A stretch of 64,000 nt of DNA from Cucumis sativus. Its lineage: Eukaryota > Streptophyta > Magnoliopsida > Cucurbitales > Cucurbitaceae. Below the pieces are notes generated by a model. It had not been told where the DNA came from and searched no databases. It worked only from the letters and a program-made list of their open reading frames with translations. A program made the translations under genes and the position numbers. Of this stretch, positions 53,901-64,000 are shown piece by piece. The number at the start of each line of letters is the position of its first letter. Positions within the stretch are counted from its first letter, which is position 1. Where the stretch lies: the NCBI RefSeq assembly GCF_000004075.3, contig NC_026661.2, forward strand, positions 20,736,307 to 20,800,306. The letters run 5' to 3'.

Positions 53901-54996
53901 GCATCTTCTCCAAGGTTTTCCAGCATAGAGGAGGTAGCTTTCAATGTCAACAAGCCTCTTCTGTGCATAACATTCTGAAATCCACTCCTAAGAAAGAAGA
54001 CAGAATGAGAGCACTTAGAACCTAAATCAACGATTTAGAATCCCCGTATCAGTGACAATCAGATATGATACAGTCAGATTTTAGACTTGATTTCTAGATA
54101 CATCTAGGAGAAAATGTGCCGATATTGATATGCTTGAAAGAGAGCAATATGATATAACATGCTTAATGAAGAATAAAACTTGTTAATTTTCATGATCCAA
54201 GAAAAAGAAACCATGACAAAAGCAAGACTGAGAATATTTCAAATAAACCACAATGTTCAGAACCTACTAAAATAAGCAGAAAATTTATTTCATATCATCA
54301 ACATGGTTGAATAATTGACACCAAACATACAGCTATCAAGTTTTCCCTTTAATCAAATCTAGCATCAGAAAAAATTTTAGCAACCAACTCTCCGATTCCT
54401 ACATATCAAAGCCAACACATTTTTTCTTTGTAACAATATCTGGTTAATGCTCAAGTTTTTGTACAAAGAAAAAACCTTTGATACTATGGTTCCACAATCT
54501 GACTCCACTTGCCGAAATTTTGGGGTATTTGGGAAAGCACAGATCAACAAAGTGCAATCTGAGTTCCAATCAGGTTTATATTGAGCTCCCATTTCTAAAG
54601 CTTGAGATCGCAAAATGCTACGCTCAGGATTAACAAAACCTGACAACACGAAAACTACTCCTTCCTGCATTTAACGTTGGCCTTTTAGTTTAGTGCGACT
54701 GTCAACTATCAAAATATGTAAAAATAGCAGGTAAAAGGAAGACAATGGGTGAAAAGAGACAATATGTAAACCAGAAGTCTGGAGAAATCATGGTGTAATG
54801 AACTGCTCACTGGACCTTCACCATTTCCCTTCTCTTGCTTAGGCTCTTCAGCTTCGACCATCAAATCATTTCCAACAGAAGCAGAACTGTTTGGTTTCTT
54901 GCCTCGAGACGTACTTCCATCGTCCTTCCCACTCATCCATGAAGGAAGACTGCGCTTAGCACTGCCGCCACCCTCATTGGCCTTTGAATTTGACAT
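50989..54996 (-). CDS. XRCC1: plant XRCC1, BRCT-domain DNA repair protein
   Basis: Scaffold in base-excision and single-strand-break repair and in alternative end joining; nuclear. Exons: 54996-54811, 54664-54476, 53987-53876, 52495-52413, 52200-52090, 51881-51795, 51300-50989; phases close to 359 aa. The N-terminus has KRSLPSWMSGKDDG. The single BRCT domain spans about 63-160: EGVVFVLSGFVNPERS, MGAQYKPDW, LICAFPNTPKFRQVES and EWISECYAQKRLVDI. Later blocks KLKKWAIDDYHKTLSWLESQ and PSEIKKIAAEGILTCLQDAI, and the acidic end EYDSDDTIEMTEEEID, are characteristic. As in other plants, the animal N-terminal domain and second BRCT are absent. ATG 54996 is used; the longer frame starts with GTG. The intron between exons 3 and 4 holds a retroelement insertion. 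Confidence 0.96.
52500..53245 (+). mobile_element. probable LINE-like insertion in XRCC1 intron
   Basis: The segment is GC-richer than the surrounding intron and ends in AACGAAATGTTTCTGGTTCAG followed by an A-rich tract. That end resembles the LINE terminus at 40.3 kb (ATCAATGAAATTGTTTCC). Short open frames at 52477-52821 and 52912-53187 show no confident domain. It is antisense to XRCC1. The right border is supported; the left is a guess. Confidence 0.4.
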
Positions 54997-56286
54997 ATCG
55001 CTCCTGCTAAAGCGATTCACTTTCTACTACCAGGCTGAAATTTGTCAGCTCATCTCAAATGCAATGAAGACTTGCATGAAAACTCTAAAGACACCCGTTC
55101 TCAAAGCACTAAAGAGGTGCGAGTAAGAGCCTACAAAGATTATGGACGCTGTTTTACAATACTGAAACAACTTCAAATTATTGCCAGGTGACACAAACAT
55201 AGAATCAAAATGCACTAGTTACAAAACCTAACCAAACCTAAACGAGTTCATGTCAATTTCATCTCATCAATTCTCAATACCCGATCGAACTTGAAAAACT
55301 AATGTTGCCACTTCATATCAAGATAATTACGAATAATAATAGAAAATTAACACAACATTTGGTAGCGAACCGACAGGAAAATGGAAGGTATTAAGCTCAA
55401 CGAGGTCAAAACATATTAAGCAGTGCATTAAGTTTGATATGCAGTCGCCAAGCTGAAGTGAAATTTGACCACTGGCATTACAGCGTATCGTGATCGGGTA
55501 GGTTAGCAAGAAACCGGCAAAGATTGTAGGAAGATGATGATTGAAATTAGAAACGAAACGATACCTGAATTTTACTTCCAGTGAGTTGATTCGAAAGGTT
55601 CAGAGTCGATTCAAGAAGTCAGCACATAGCCCGCGATTGCAACCTTCCCATATTTCCACCGTTCAGAGTTATAGAAACTGTTAGATTTACTCTTCAATCC
55701 CTTCAATTTCATTAATTTGTATCTTTGGTAAGTTTTTTTCCTTTTTAGTTTTTAGTGAGAAATATTATGCTCAACATTTGTAACTTTAACAAAGTTATAA
55801 AAAAAAAGTAATATTTTTTGTAATTAATGATAAATATTAATATCCTATAAAAAAAACGTTTTAGATTATAAAATTGATTATTGTAATTTTAAAATTATTA
55901 TAGTAGGACTATGTTAATTTTAGTTTACGTTTGAGTTTATATTAATTTAGTTTGTATTAGAATAGTATATATTTGAAAACAATTTTTTTTTAGTTAAAAA
56001 AAATAGTAAACATGTTGTTATATACTAAAAAATAATGATAAAAAATTAATGAACTTAAAATAGTCAAAACAATAACGAATAAATATAGTAGGAAATAAGA
56101 ATTTTGAATCGCAACAAACACAATTTCATTGAAATAAGTTGGCTAAAAGGAGAAAGATGAAAGTTTTGAAGGACCTCATCTGCAAAACAATAAAAATTTG
56201 AACGGAAAAAAACAATACGAGTTTTCGCGCTTTGGTTCACTCTTTCGAATTTGGAGTTGTTCTAGGGTTCGGTTCAAACGTTGGAG
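54997..56286. promoter_or_regulatory. head-to-head promoter region of XRCC1 and CENP-C
   Basis: The XRCC1 leader has a good acceptor at 55034 (TTTCAG|CCTGG, minus) and a matching donor at 55565 (ATTCAG|GTATCG), so its first exon starts beyond 55,565. The CENP-C ATG is at 56287. The gap between the two transcripts is therefore at most about 600-700 bp. It is AT-rich at 55.72-56.15 kb and has no clear TATA at either end. Confidence 0.6.
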
Positions 56287-59200
56287 ATGATAACAATGGC
56301 GAACGAAGAAGCTCGACACTCCGATGTTATCGATCCTCTTGCTGCTTATTCTGGTATCAATCTTTTTTCGACCGCATTTGGTACTTTGCCGGATCCGTCA
56401 AAGCCACATGATCTTGGAACAGACCTCGACGGCATCCACAAGCGCCTCAAATCCATGGTATTACTATCTTTCCATAGTCGTTGCATATGATGCTTCCATT
56501 TTACTGATTTATTTGGTTTACAGTGCTTCCTGCTTGCTCCAAGAGCTCCGCCGGCCATTCAATCGCCGGTGTTTTTTCTTATTTTTTTTTTAAAATTTCT
56601 GCATGTTTTGAGGATGAATTGGAATCCGTATACTGTTCCCACGTTGTTAGTAAGTATGCCAGCGTGCGACATGGTTTTCCTTCTTAGTCGTGACGATTTA
56701 GCTCAATGGTTGAATTGGAGACTCGGGTTTCTTGTTACTGTGAAAATTTGGGGAAGTGAAATGCTCTTGGCTTTGAATTTAATGGTTTCTTCTTAACTTA
56801 AACCCAAACGTCCTGCCTACTTTGGTTTTTATTTGTAATATCTGGGTAGTTCACTTGGTTTGTGAACTTAGATTTGAGATACTTCCTGGCGTGATGTTTA
56901 GTTCGTCGGTTTGAGACGGGGCTGGGTTCTTAAGAATATCGATGCAAGAGTGATTGAAATTACAACTTCTTATGGTGTTAGTGTGGTACAGCCTTGTTTA
57001 TCATTCTTCCTATCCCATCTCATCCCCATTTTCTCATCATCTTGGCTCCTCAAGATGCATTTTGTATCTATTTCTACTTTTGGTTTAACTAACGACCAAC
57101 GACTCTCTTCTAAATATGTCAGGTGTTAAGGAGTCCCAGTAAACTATTAGAACAGGCCAGATCAATTTTAGATGGCAACTCAAATTCGATGATATCTGAA
57201 GCTGCCACATTTCTTGTGAAGAATGAGAAAAATGAGGAAGCTACAGTGAAGGCAGAGGAAAATCTTCAAGAAAGAAGGCCGGCCTTAAACCGAAAGCGGG
57301 CTAGGTTTTCTTTAAAACCCGATGCTAGGTAATGCTTTTAATAGTGAAATTTTCCTACTCTTTCAAGAACAAAATTAACATTCTGGCCAACTTTTATGAG
57401 ATCTTCTTTTTATAGGCAACCTCCTGTGAACTTGGAACCAACATTTGACATCAAACAATTGAAAGACCCCGAGGAGTTCTTTTTGGCCTATGAAAAGCAT
57501 GAAAGTAAGTTGTTCTTATGCTTCTTTTTTCACTCAAATTTCAAATAATATAGACTTGTGTCAATATTATCTTCCCATTTTGCAATTGGTCCATAGATGC
57601 CAAAAAAGAAATCCAGAAGCAGACGGGAGCAGTTTTAAAGGACTTGAACCAACAAAATCCGTCGACGAATACACGCCAGCGTAGACCGGGGATTCTTGGG
57701 TATAATCACTTATATGTTATATTATTAACAAAGTTTTGTACCTTTTCCTTTTTGTGTCACGTTTTCTTGTGGTTGACAGTCCAAAATCTTCTCGTGCATG
57801 TAGAAGATCTGTTAGATACAAGCATCAATATTCATCAATAGCAACTGAAGATGATCAGAATGTAGATCCTTCTCAAGTGACATTTGATTCAGGCATTTTC
57901 AGTCCATTGAAATTGGGCACAGAAACACACCCAAGTCCACATATAATTGACTCAGAAAAGAAAACTGATGAAGATGTAGCCTTTGAGGAGGAGGAGGAGG
58001 AGGAGGAGCTCGTTGGTAGGTATTTTATTATAGAGATTAGAGATCAAAATGCAACTTTTTGCATGCATCATGGTTCAGTTGATTTTATCTATCTCACATG
58101 CTGCCGTCCTTTTCCTCTCTTCTTTTTCATTTCTCACTGTCCCTGTTAAAACTAATGGTGGTTTGCATGGACCTCTTTGACCCTTTTTTCCTTTTCCCTT
58201 TTAGCTTCAGCTACGAAGGCAGAGAACAGAATAAATGATATTTTGAATGAATTTCTCTCTGGTAATTGTGAAGATCTAGAAGGTGATCGAGCCATCAACA
58301 TATTACAGGAGCGCTTGCAGATTAAACCTCTTACTTTAGAGAAATTATGCCTTCCAGATTTAGAAGCCATTCCAACAATGAATTTGAAATCTTCAAGAAG
58401 CAATCTATCAAAGCGTAGTTTGATCAGTGTGGACAATCAGTTACAAAAGATAGAAATTTTGAAATCTAAGCAGGACAATGTAAATTTGGTTAATCCTGTT
58501 TCTACACCATCATCAATGAGAAGTCCATTGGCATCGTTATCAGCACTAAATAGACGGATTTCACTTTCAAATTCATCAAGTGATTCATTTTCAGCTCATG
58601 GCATTGACCAATCTCCATCAAGAGATCCTTACCTTTTTGAACTCGGTAATCACTTATCTGATGCAGTTGGTAATACAGAGCAGTCAAGCGTTTCTAAGTT
58701 GAAGCCACTTTTAACCAGAGATGGTGGGACTGTAGCAAATGGAATTAAACCATCCAAAATTCTTTCTGGAGATGATTCCATGTCTAATATATCTTCAAGT
58801 AATATTTTAAATGTACCCCAAGTTGGGGGCAATACTGCTTTAAGTGGAACTTATGCCAGCACGGAGGCTAAAAATGTTAGTGTCAGCAGCACAGACGTGG
58901 AAATAAATGAGAAATTGAGTTGTCTTGAAGCCCAAGCAGATGCGGTGGCTAATATGCAGATTGAAGATCACGAAGGATCAGCTTCTGAGCAACCAAAATT
59001 ATCTGAGGTGGATCTAATCAAAGAGTACCCGGTTGGCATTCGGAGTCAGTTGGGTATGATCTTCAATGCCAGTATCATTAGTTACTAGCTGATAATTTCT
59101 TTTATTGTCATGTAAATAGGAAATTAAAGCCCAACATTATGTTACTGCCAAGTGCTCATTTTAGCACGTTTGATGGTTGAACTTTTTTTCTTTTTTGATA

Positions 59201-61752
59201 AATTTTGAACACATATGTTTTACTTTTACTAAATATATCTGAGAAATAATAGATAACTTAATGAGAAATACATCTCGGATATTTAACTAAATTTTAGTAG
59301 TTGAAGTGTACCATTTAATGCTTCACATTTTGAAGAAACCCTATAATTAATATTTTGTTTCTCTGAATGAAAAGACACATTCCAATTTTTTTCAGTCATG
59401 TCATAGTTCTGAATTGGCTTAAGCTTTCTCCTATGAAAATCCATTTCCTTTCTTCATGGATTTAGCTGTGCTTATTTGTACTTGTATTTTACATTGAAAA
59501 AGCAGAAATTTATTCATGTTTGCTTATCAATTCCTAGTAGATATTGATGATTTCAGGCTCTGTTCTTTGTTTTTTAACAGATCAATCAGCTGCTACTTGT
59601 ACTGAAAATATTGTTGATGGGTCATCTAGAAGCAGTGGTACAGAACACCGCGATGAGGTTTTTGACCTTTTCTTCTTTATCATTTGGGCCTTTATTTCCA
59701 GTAGCTCATGATTGATGACTCTGAGTTCTTTGTCAAATTGTGGTATTTGTTATAGATGAAGCTTTGCAGATTATGTTTTACAAAAAAAAAAGCGTTATTG
59801 GGGTTATCATTGTTAAAAGGAAGTGTTCTCAGTTTCATTAATCATTTTGTCGGGCATATATTAGTAACTAATGGTAAACGCTGATAATATGCAGATGGAA
59901 GATCATGAAGGATCAGCTTCTGAGCAACCAAAGTCATCTAAGGTGGATGTGATTAAAGAGTACCCAGTAGCCATTCAGAGTCAGTTGGGTATGATCTTCA
60001 ATACCAGAATCATTAGTTACTAGCTGCTAATTTCTTGTATCATCATGTAAATAGGAAATTAAAACCTAACATTATATATTTATGTTACTGGCTTCAGCTG
60101 TATGCTCATTTTTGTGTGTGAATTTTGGACATGTATATTTTTGTTTCATGATAGTTAACTAAATTTTAGTAGTTGAAGCGTACCATATTTTGAAGGAACT
60201 CTGTTTGATATATAAATAAACTTGCATTCACCCATTTGCATAAGCTTTTGGGTCAATCGGTGATTTAACATGTTGTCGGACCTCGTGGTCCAGGAAGGTC
60301 CCATATTCAAACTCCTGCAATGCTATTTTCTCACCATTTAAGATTGATTTTCACTTGTTGGACCTTCGGCTCACAAGTGAGGGAGAGTGGTAGATGATAT
60401 ATAATTAAATTTGCCTTCATCTATTGGCTCAAGTTTTTGGGTCAATTGATGATTTAACAAATCCTGTATTTAATATTTGTTTCTCTGAATGCATAGGTAG
60501 ATTTCAATATTTTTCAGTCTTGCCATTTTTCTGAATTGGCTTCAGCTTTCTCATATGAAGACCCATTTCCTCTCTTCATAGATTCAACTGCTTATTTTCA
60601 CTCCTATTTTTATGTTGAGAAAGCAGAAATTTGTTCATGTTTGCTTATCATTTCCCAGTAGATGGACTAGATGATTTCAGGCTGTGTTCTTTGTTTTTAA
60701 CAGATCAATCAACTACTACTACTTGTGCTGAAAATATTGCCGATGGGGCATCTAGAAGCAGTGGAACGGATCACCATGATGGGGTTTTTGACCTTTTCTT
60801 CTTTTCTTTTTTCTCATTAATCATTTTGTCTGGCATGTGTTCGTTTCATTATTCTCACAATTACTATTATTGTATGTTGACCATTGCTTGACTACCTGTG
60901 CTATATTTTGTTAACGGTATATTGCCATCTACAATTTTAAATTGGGAGTAGCCTACCATCTCCACTCAGCTTCCTCTCTGTACATAATAATAAGGTAGAA
61001 ATAAGTCAATTAATTTACTCTGCTACCCCAGGAAAGAAAGAAAATGATGAGAGTCCGCCAGTTGTTAACTCTACTTGTTTACTAGAACATGGTTATTTCT
61101 GGTTTTTACTTTTGAGAGACGATCAAGGATTTTTTTTTTGGTTGCTGATGTAGGAACAGGTCAAGCCAAAATCTCGTGCAAACAAACAACACAAAGGCAA
61201 AAAGATTTCTCGGAGGCAAAGCCTTGCAGGTGATTAGCCGTAAATTTAACCAATAATTAATCTTTATAGTATTTAGATTTTCCTTTTTAAAATACTTCGT
61301 TATCTACCAATCTTCCTAGGTGCTGGTACAACGTGGCAAAGTGGGGTGAGAAGAAGTACCAGGTTCAAAACACGACCCTTGGAGTACTGGAAAGGTGAAA
61401 GGCTGTTGTACGGACGTGTACATGAGAGTAAGTGAACATCGGAAGAAATCCCTTTTAACAATTCCACACTTATATATGTTTTGGACTGATAATGTTTTGT
61501 TTCAAATCAAGCGAAAACTTTTTAAATTGGTATAATAATAATGAGAAGCATTCCTTCTATCTTATACTCCACGATTCTCTTTTTTCACGTGCTTGTAAAT
61601 TAATTACCGGATCATTTTTGTTAGGCCTGACGACAGTAATTGGGTTGAAGTATGTGTCTCCAGCAAAAGGAAATGGCAAACCAACCATGAAGGTGAAGTC
61701 TCTAGTCTCCAATGAGTACAAAGATCTCGTCGAGTTAGCAGCCCTTCACTGA
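56287..61752 (+). CDS. CENPC: centromere protein C (CENP-C)
   Basis: Inner-kinetochore protein that links CENH3 nucleosomes to the outer kinetochore. Exons: 56287-56457, 57123-57328, 57416-57504, 57597-57699, 57780-58015, 58205-59053, 59581-59657, 59895-59988, 60704-60783, 61154-61229, 61320-61427, 61625-61752; the sum of 2,217 bases closes in frame to 738 aa. The N-terminus [13 protein letters not shown], then [15 protein letters not shown] and [18 protein letters not shown], are plant CENP-C blocks. A Glu run lies at about 258-265. The CENP-C motif [14 protein letters not shown] is at 671-684, and the conserved C-terminus ends [11 protein letters not shown]. Residues 521-577 and 578-635 are tandem copies encoded by duplicated exons. 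ATG 56287 is first; ATG 56296 (MANEEARH) is equally possible. No animal/fungal cupin domain is evident, as usual in plants. Confidence 0.95.
58937..59870 (+). repeat. CENP-C tandem duplication, copy 1
   Basis: It includes the end of exon 6 (from GCTAATATGCAG, about 58950), intron 6 and exon 7 plus following intron sequence. It matches copy 2 strongly in exons and introns; for example GGTATGATCTTCAAT and TCATTAGTTACTAGCTG just after each donor are nearly identical. Confidence 0.85.
59880..60840 (+). repeat. CENP-C tandem duplication, copy 2
   Basis: It contains exons 8 and 9 and is offset by 935 bases at the exon 6/8 donor. It is longer in its intron because of the TRIM element at 60202-60459. 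Its first exon begins within what was internal exon sequence in copy 1. Confidence 0.85.
60202..60459 (+). mobile_element. complete TRIM element in CENP-C intron
   Basis: Two direct repeats of about 70 bp, 60202-60270 (TGTTTGATATATAAAT..GATTTAACA) and 60388-60459 (TGGTAGATGATATATAAT..GATTTAACA), flank about 117 bp. Both have TG..CA ends. GAGGGAGAG, a polypurine tract, directly precedes the right repeat. TGTTGTCGGACC follows the left one, where TGGTATCAGAGC, a Met-tRNA primer site, would be expected. The target duplication is imperfect (AACTC / AATCC). The paralogous intron lacks the insert at about 59338-59342 (AACCC). Confidence 0.8.
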
Positions 61753-62189
61753 GAGTCATCTACTAAAAGGAACAAAAAGCCTTGAAGCTTCTTAGATTTT
61801 GCATGTATAACAACAAGCAATTCCCTTTGAATACAAACAACATCCAGTCTCTTTGTAAAAACTGTAGAGGAGAATTAGGCTTATGACATTGCATTGTATA
61901 TTTCTAAGCCTTTTCTCTATCATATATATATCTATCAAGCTGTTTCGCTTGTGTATTTGAGCTCATGTACTTTGTCATAAGATTTCATATTTTACCCATT
62001 GACAACTAGCTTTCTGTACCAATTTTCTAGAATGAGTTGTAATCCTTGGGTGAATTTGTTTGACGCTCACTCTTTCTTTTTGTCTCGGGGCGAAGGCAAC
62101 TAGTTTTGTACTATAACATTGTAGGTCGCCTGATGTGTATGTCTATACAATATCATTAATTCGTCCCAAACACTAATATCAAACTTTTA

Positions 62190-62340
62190 TAAATTAGAAA
62201 CATTACAAATATAGCAATCATAGTCAAACTGTATAATGTACAGTAATAACCTTTAGCAAAATCTGTCGAGTCTATCAGTGATTGTCAATGATAGATAACA
62301 TTACAAATATTGGTACACTAAATTACTAACCATTATAATT
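62190..62340. repeat. degenerate TCTATCA/TGATAG repeat
   Basis: ACATTACAAATATAGCAATC and a second ACATTACAAATATTGGTAC flank GAGTCTATCAGTGATTGTCAATGATAGA-like core sequence. It shares the core with the elements at 12.6, 27.3 and 28.6 kb. Confidence 0.45.
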
Positions 62341-62931
62341 ACCCTATCTTATTTCTTCAGGTTGAACACCCTCTTACATTCTCTTACATTGCATAAGATT
62401 GAAGTGAACTATTGAAATTTGGTTAATATATTTGGTTTAAAGCTGTCAAATGTTAGATATAATTTATTCTATTGGGACCTTTTGTATTGTAGTATGCTGT
62501 ACTAATCGATCTCCATCCTATTTAGATTTTTAAGCTAACCATTCTAAAACAAAATGATAGTAATTTGACTAAGTTTTGTGAATTCCTAAACTATTTATTG
62601 ATTGGGGATTGCTCAAAACTTTATTGAAACTTGATAGTAGATATTCAAATTAATTTTGTTTTAAAAGTGGAAGGGCCATCTAAAACATTCTCTGAATTCA
62701 TCTTCTAAGATTGAAAAATACTAAAGTATTACAAAATCAAGTTGTAGCTTATAAATGGAGTATATATGGGATTAGCTCTACTGCATGTTTTACATTTCTT
62801 GAACATCAGCACAGAAAATCACAACATATTTACCAAACTTTTTTTTTTTTTCTTTCTTTTTGTTGTTGCCTTTCTGACTCAAGCAATCAGACACTCCCAC
62901 GTAAATAAATAAAAAAAGAAAAAAGGAAGAG

Positions 62932-62933
<2 letters not shown>

Positions 62934-62969
<36 letters not shown>
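62934..62969. repeat. (GA)n microsatellite
   Basis: About 17 uninterrupted GA units roughly 110 bases beyond the stop codon of the receptor kinase; probably in its 3' UTR. Confidence 0.95.
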
Positions 62970-62973
<4 letters not shown>

Positions 62974-63075
62974 AAGGAACACACATTGAATGCAGATTAA
63001 CCTATCCAAACTCAGCCAAGTAGCCAATTTGAATCTTCATATGACGTATGCTATAAGGCCCTTCAAATTTTGAAA

Positions 63076-64000
63076 TCATCTACCATTGAGATTAGAAAAA
63101 TGAGCAAACATTGCACTTCCTGAATGATCATCAATGGCTTGAACCTCTGCTGGTTGCCTATTCTGTTCTGGCTGCACGACAGAGCGGTTGTCGGAGTTCG
63201 ATGCATTTGTCGAAGCTTCGACAGCGGGAGGTGTGGCCGGGGTGACAGTTGCCGTCGTACTTGCAGCTTTGTTTTCGTCTTCAGTTTTGCCTTGTGAGAA
63301 AGCTTCTTGTAGTTGTAATGCATACTCCAAATTCCACAATACATCCCCCATGCTTGGCCTGTCTACACCATGTTCAGCTAGACATTTCTCTGATGCTTCT
63401 GCAAACTTTTTCATGGACTCAGGATTTATAGCTCCAACTAGAAGTGGATCCATTATCTTTTCCAAACACCCTTTTTTCTTACACTGCATTGCCCAATCAG
63501 CTAAGTTCACTTGTTCTCTTGTCAAAGATGGGTTGATTGCTGGCCTTGCACACAAAGCCTCAAGCAGAACAACTCCAAAGGAATAAACATCTGATTTTTC
63601 TGTTAACTGTTGTCTCCTAAAGTACTCTGGATCCAAATATCCAAAACTTCCTTTCACTGCTGTACTGACATGTCCTTGCCCCATTGGAGCATCCTTCGAC
63701 AATCCGAAATCGGCAACTTTCGCGGTGAAGTTTTCGTCGAGTAAAATGTTGGTTGTTTTGACGTCACGGTGAATGATTCCTTGTGCTGTTCCTGTGTGCA
63801 GGTAATGGAGACCTCGAGCTGCCCCGATACAAATCTCCAGCCTTTGCTTCCATGACAATGGAGATATGTCCTTTCCATATAAGTGATCTCTGAATGGACC
63901 ATTTGACATGAACTCATATACCAAGATCATTTCAGCATTTTCATCACAGTACCCAATCAAAGAAACCAAATGCCTATGTCTAAGTTTTGAAAGCATTTGA
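63076..64000 (-). CDS. CrRLK1L receptor-like kinase, ERULUS/CAP1-like (3' part)
   Basis: Plasma-membrane kinase of the FERONIA family; the ERULUS/CAP1 branch acts in root-hair and tip growth. Only the C-terminal kinase portion is inside the window. The frame runs past the edge (a CAA codon precedes the internal Met at 63996), so the malectin-like ectodomain, membrane segment and P-loop lie beyond 64,000. Visible motifs: [15 protein letters not shown], the RD-type catalytic loop [19 protein letters not shown], the [17 protein letters not shown] activation segment, [12 protein letters not shown], and [20 protein letters not shown]. An Ala/Thr/Pro-rich tail follows and ends [16 protein letters not shown], very like the end I recall for ERULUS. 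No intron is seen, as usual for this family. Closest orthology is inferred from the tail and not tested. Confidence 0.92.
   Translation of the reverse strand, partial: QMLSKLRHRHLVSLIGYCDENAEMILVYEFMSNGPFRDHLYGKDISPLSWKQRLEICIGAARGLHYLHTGTAQGIIHRDVKTTNILLDENFTAKVADFGLSKDAPMGQGHVSTAVKGSFGYLDPEYFRRQQLTEKSDVYSFGVVLLEALCARPAINPSLTREQVNLADWAMQCKKKGCLEKIMDPLLVGAINPESMKKFAEASEKCLAEHGVDRPSMGDVLWNLEYALQLQEAFSQGKTEDENKAASTTATVTPATPPAVEASTNASNSDNRSVVQPEQNRQPAEVQAIDDHSGSAMFAHFSNLNGR

Larger units (their letters stand above)
61753..63075. other. region between convergent CENP-C and receptor kinase
   Basis: 3' UTRs of two converging genes. It also holds a decayed TCTATCA/TGATAG repeat (62.19-62.34 kb) and a long GA microsatellite. 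No further gene is supported. Confidence 0.65.

Noticed and set aside
60202..60300. tRNA-derived SINE reading of the CENP-C intron insert
   Set aside because: GGTCCCATATTCAAACTCC looked like a B box, but the two 70-bp direct repeats with TG..CA ends and a polypurine tract fit a TRIM better.
63188..63586. 132-codon plus-strand frame
   Set aside because: Antisense of the conserved kinase domain; coding signal and motifs lie on the minus strand.
63996..63996. ATG at the start of the receptor-kinase open frame
   Set aside because: The frame continues upstream through the window edge with a CAA codon, and the sequence here is the middle of the kinase domain (usually [12 protein letters not shown]). 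The true start lies outside the window.
1..64000. tRNA, rRNA or organelle-derived segments
   Set aside because: No cloverleaf with a good A and B box or rRNA-like stretch was recognised on reading both strands; a tRNAscan run would settle the tRNA question.

Overview
The window is nuclear DNA of a eudicot plant. It is AT-rich, the genes have many short GT..AG introns, and all eight protein genes belong to plant families. The sequence alone does not fix the species. The gene versions, together with short palindromic elements built on the core TCTATCA..TGATAG, remind me of a cucurbit such as Cucumis; this is inference only.

Layout: 2.5-8.4 kb (-) A2-type cyclin; 14.1-18.5 kb (+) chloroplast D-glycerate 3-kinase; 19.7-21.3 kb (-) IAA19-like Aux/IAA repressor; 27.8-30.0 kb (-) divergent FATB-like acyl-ACP thioesterase; 31.8-47.1 kb (-) NAA15, the NatA auxiliary subunit, with 26 exons; 51.0-55.6 kb (-) plant XRCC1; 56.3-61.8 kb (+) CENP-C; 63.1 kb to the window end (-) 3' part of a CrRLK1L receptor kinase resembling ERULUS/CAP1. 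I rebuilt exon by exon every CDS that lies wholly in the window. Each closes in frame: GLYK 441 aa, Aux/IAA 194, FATB-like 360, NAA15 896, XRCC1 359, CENP-C 738. The cyclin gives about 489 or 501 aa because its last exon is uncertain.

The genes form no common pathway. XRCC1 (DNA repair) and CENP-C (kinetochore) are head to head across roughly 600 bp of probable promoter, and the cyclin is a third cell-cycle gene at the far end. Gene-free stretches (8.5-14 kb, 21.6-27.7 kb, 47.3-50.9 kb) are AT-rich and hold microsatellites and small transposon relics.

The most informative structures are retroelements and a duplication inside introns. Two solo LTRs of one Copia-like family, each with a perfect 5-bp target duplication, lie in GLYK and NAA15, both antisense to the gene. 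Several 5'-truncated LINEs sit in NAA15 and XRCC1 introns. CENP-C carries a tandem genomic duplication that adds two exons and turned an exonic TATGCAG into a splice acceptor. One of its duplicated introns then received a complete TRIM element, with the other copy preserving the empty site. I found no bacterial-type system, CRISPR array, rRNA, or convincing tRNA.
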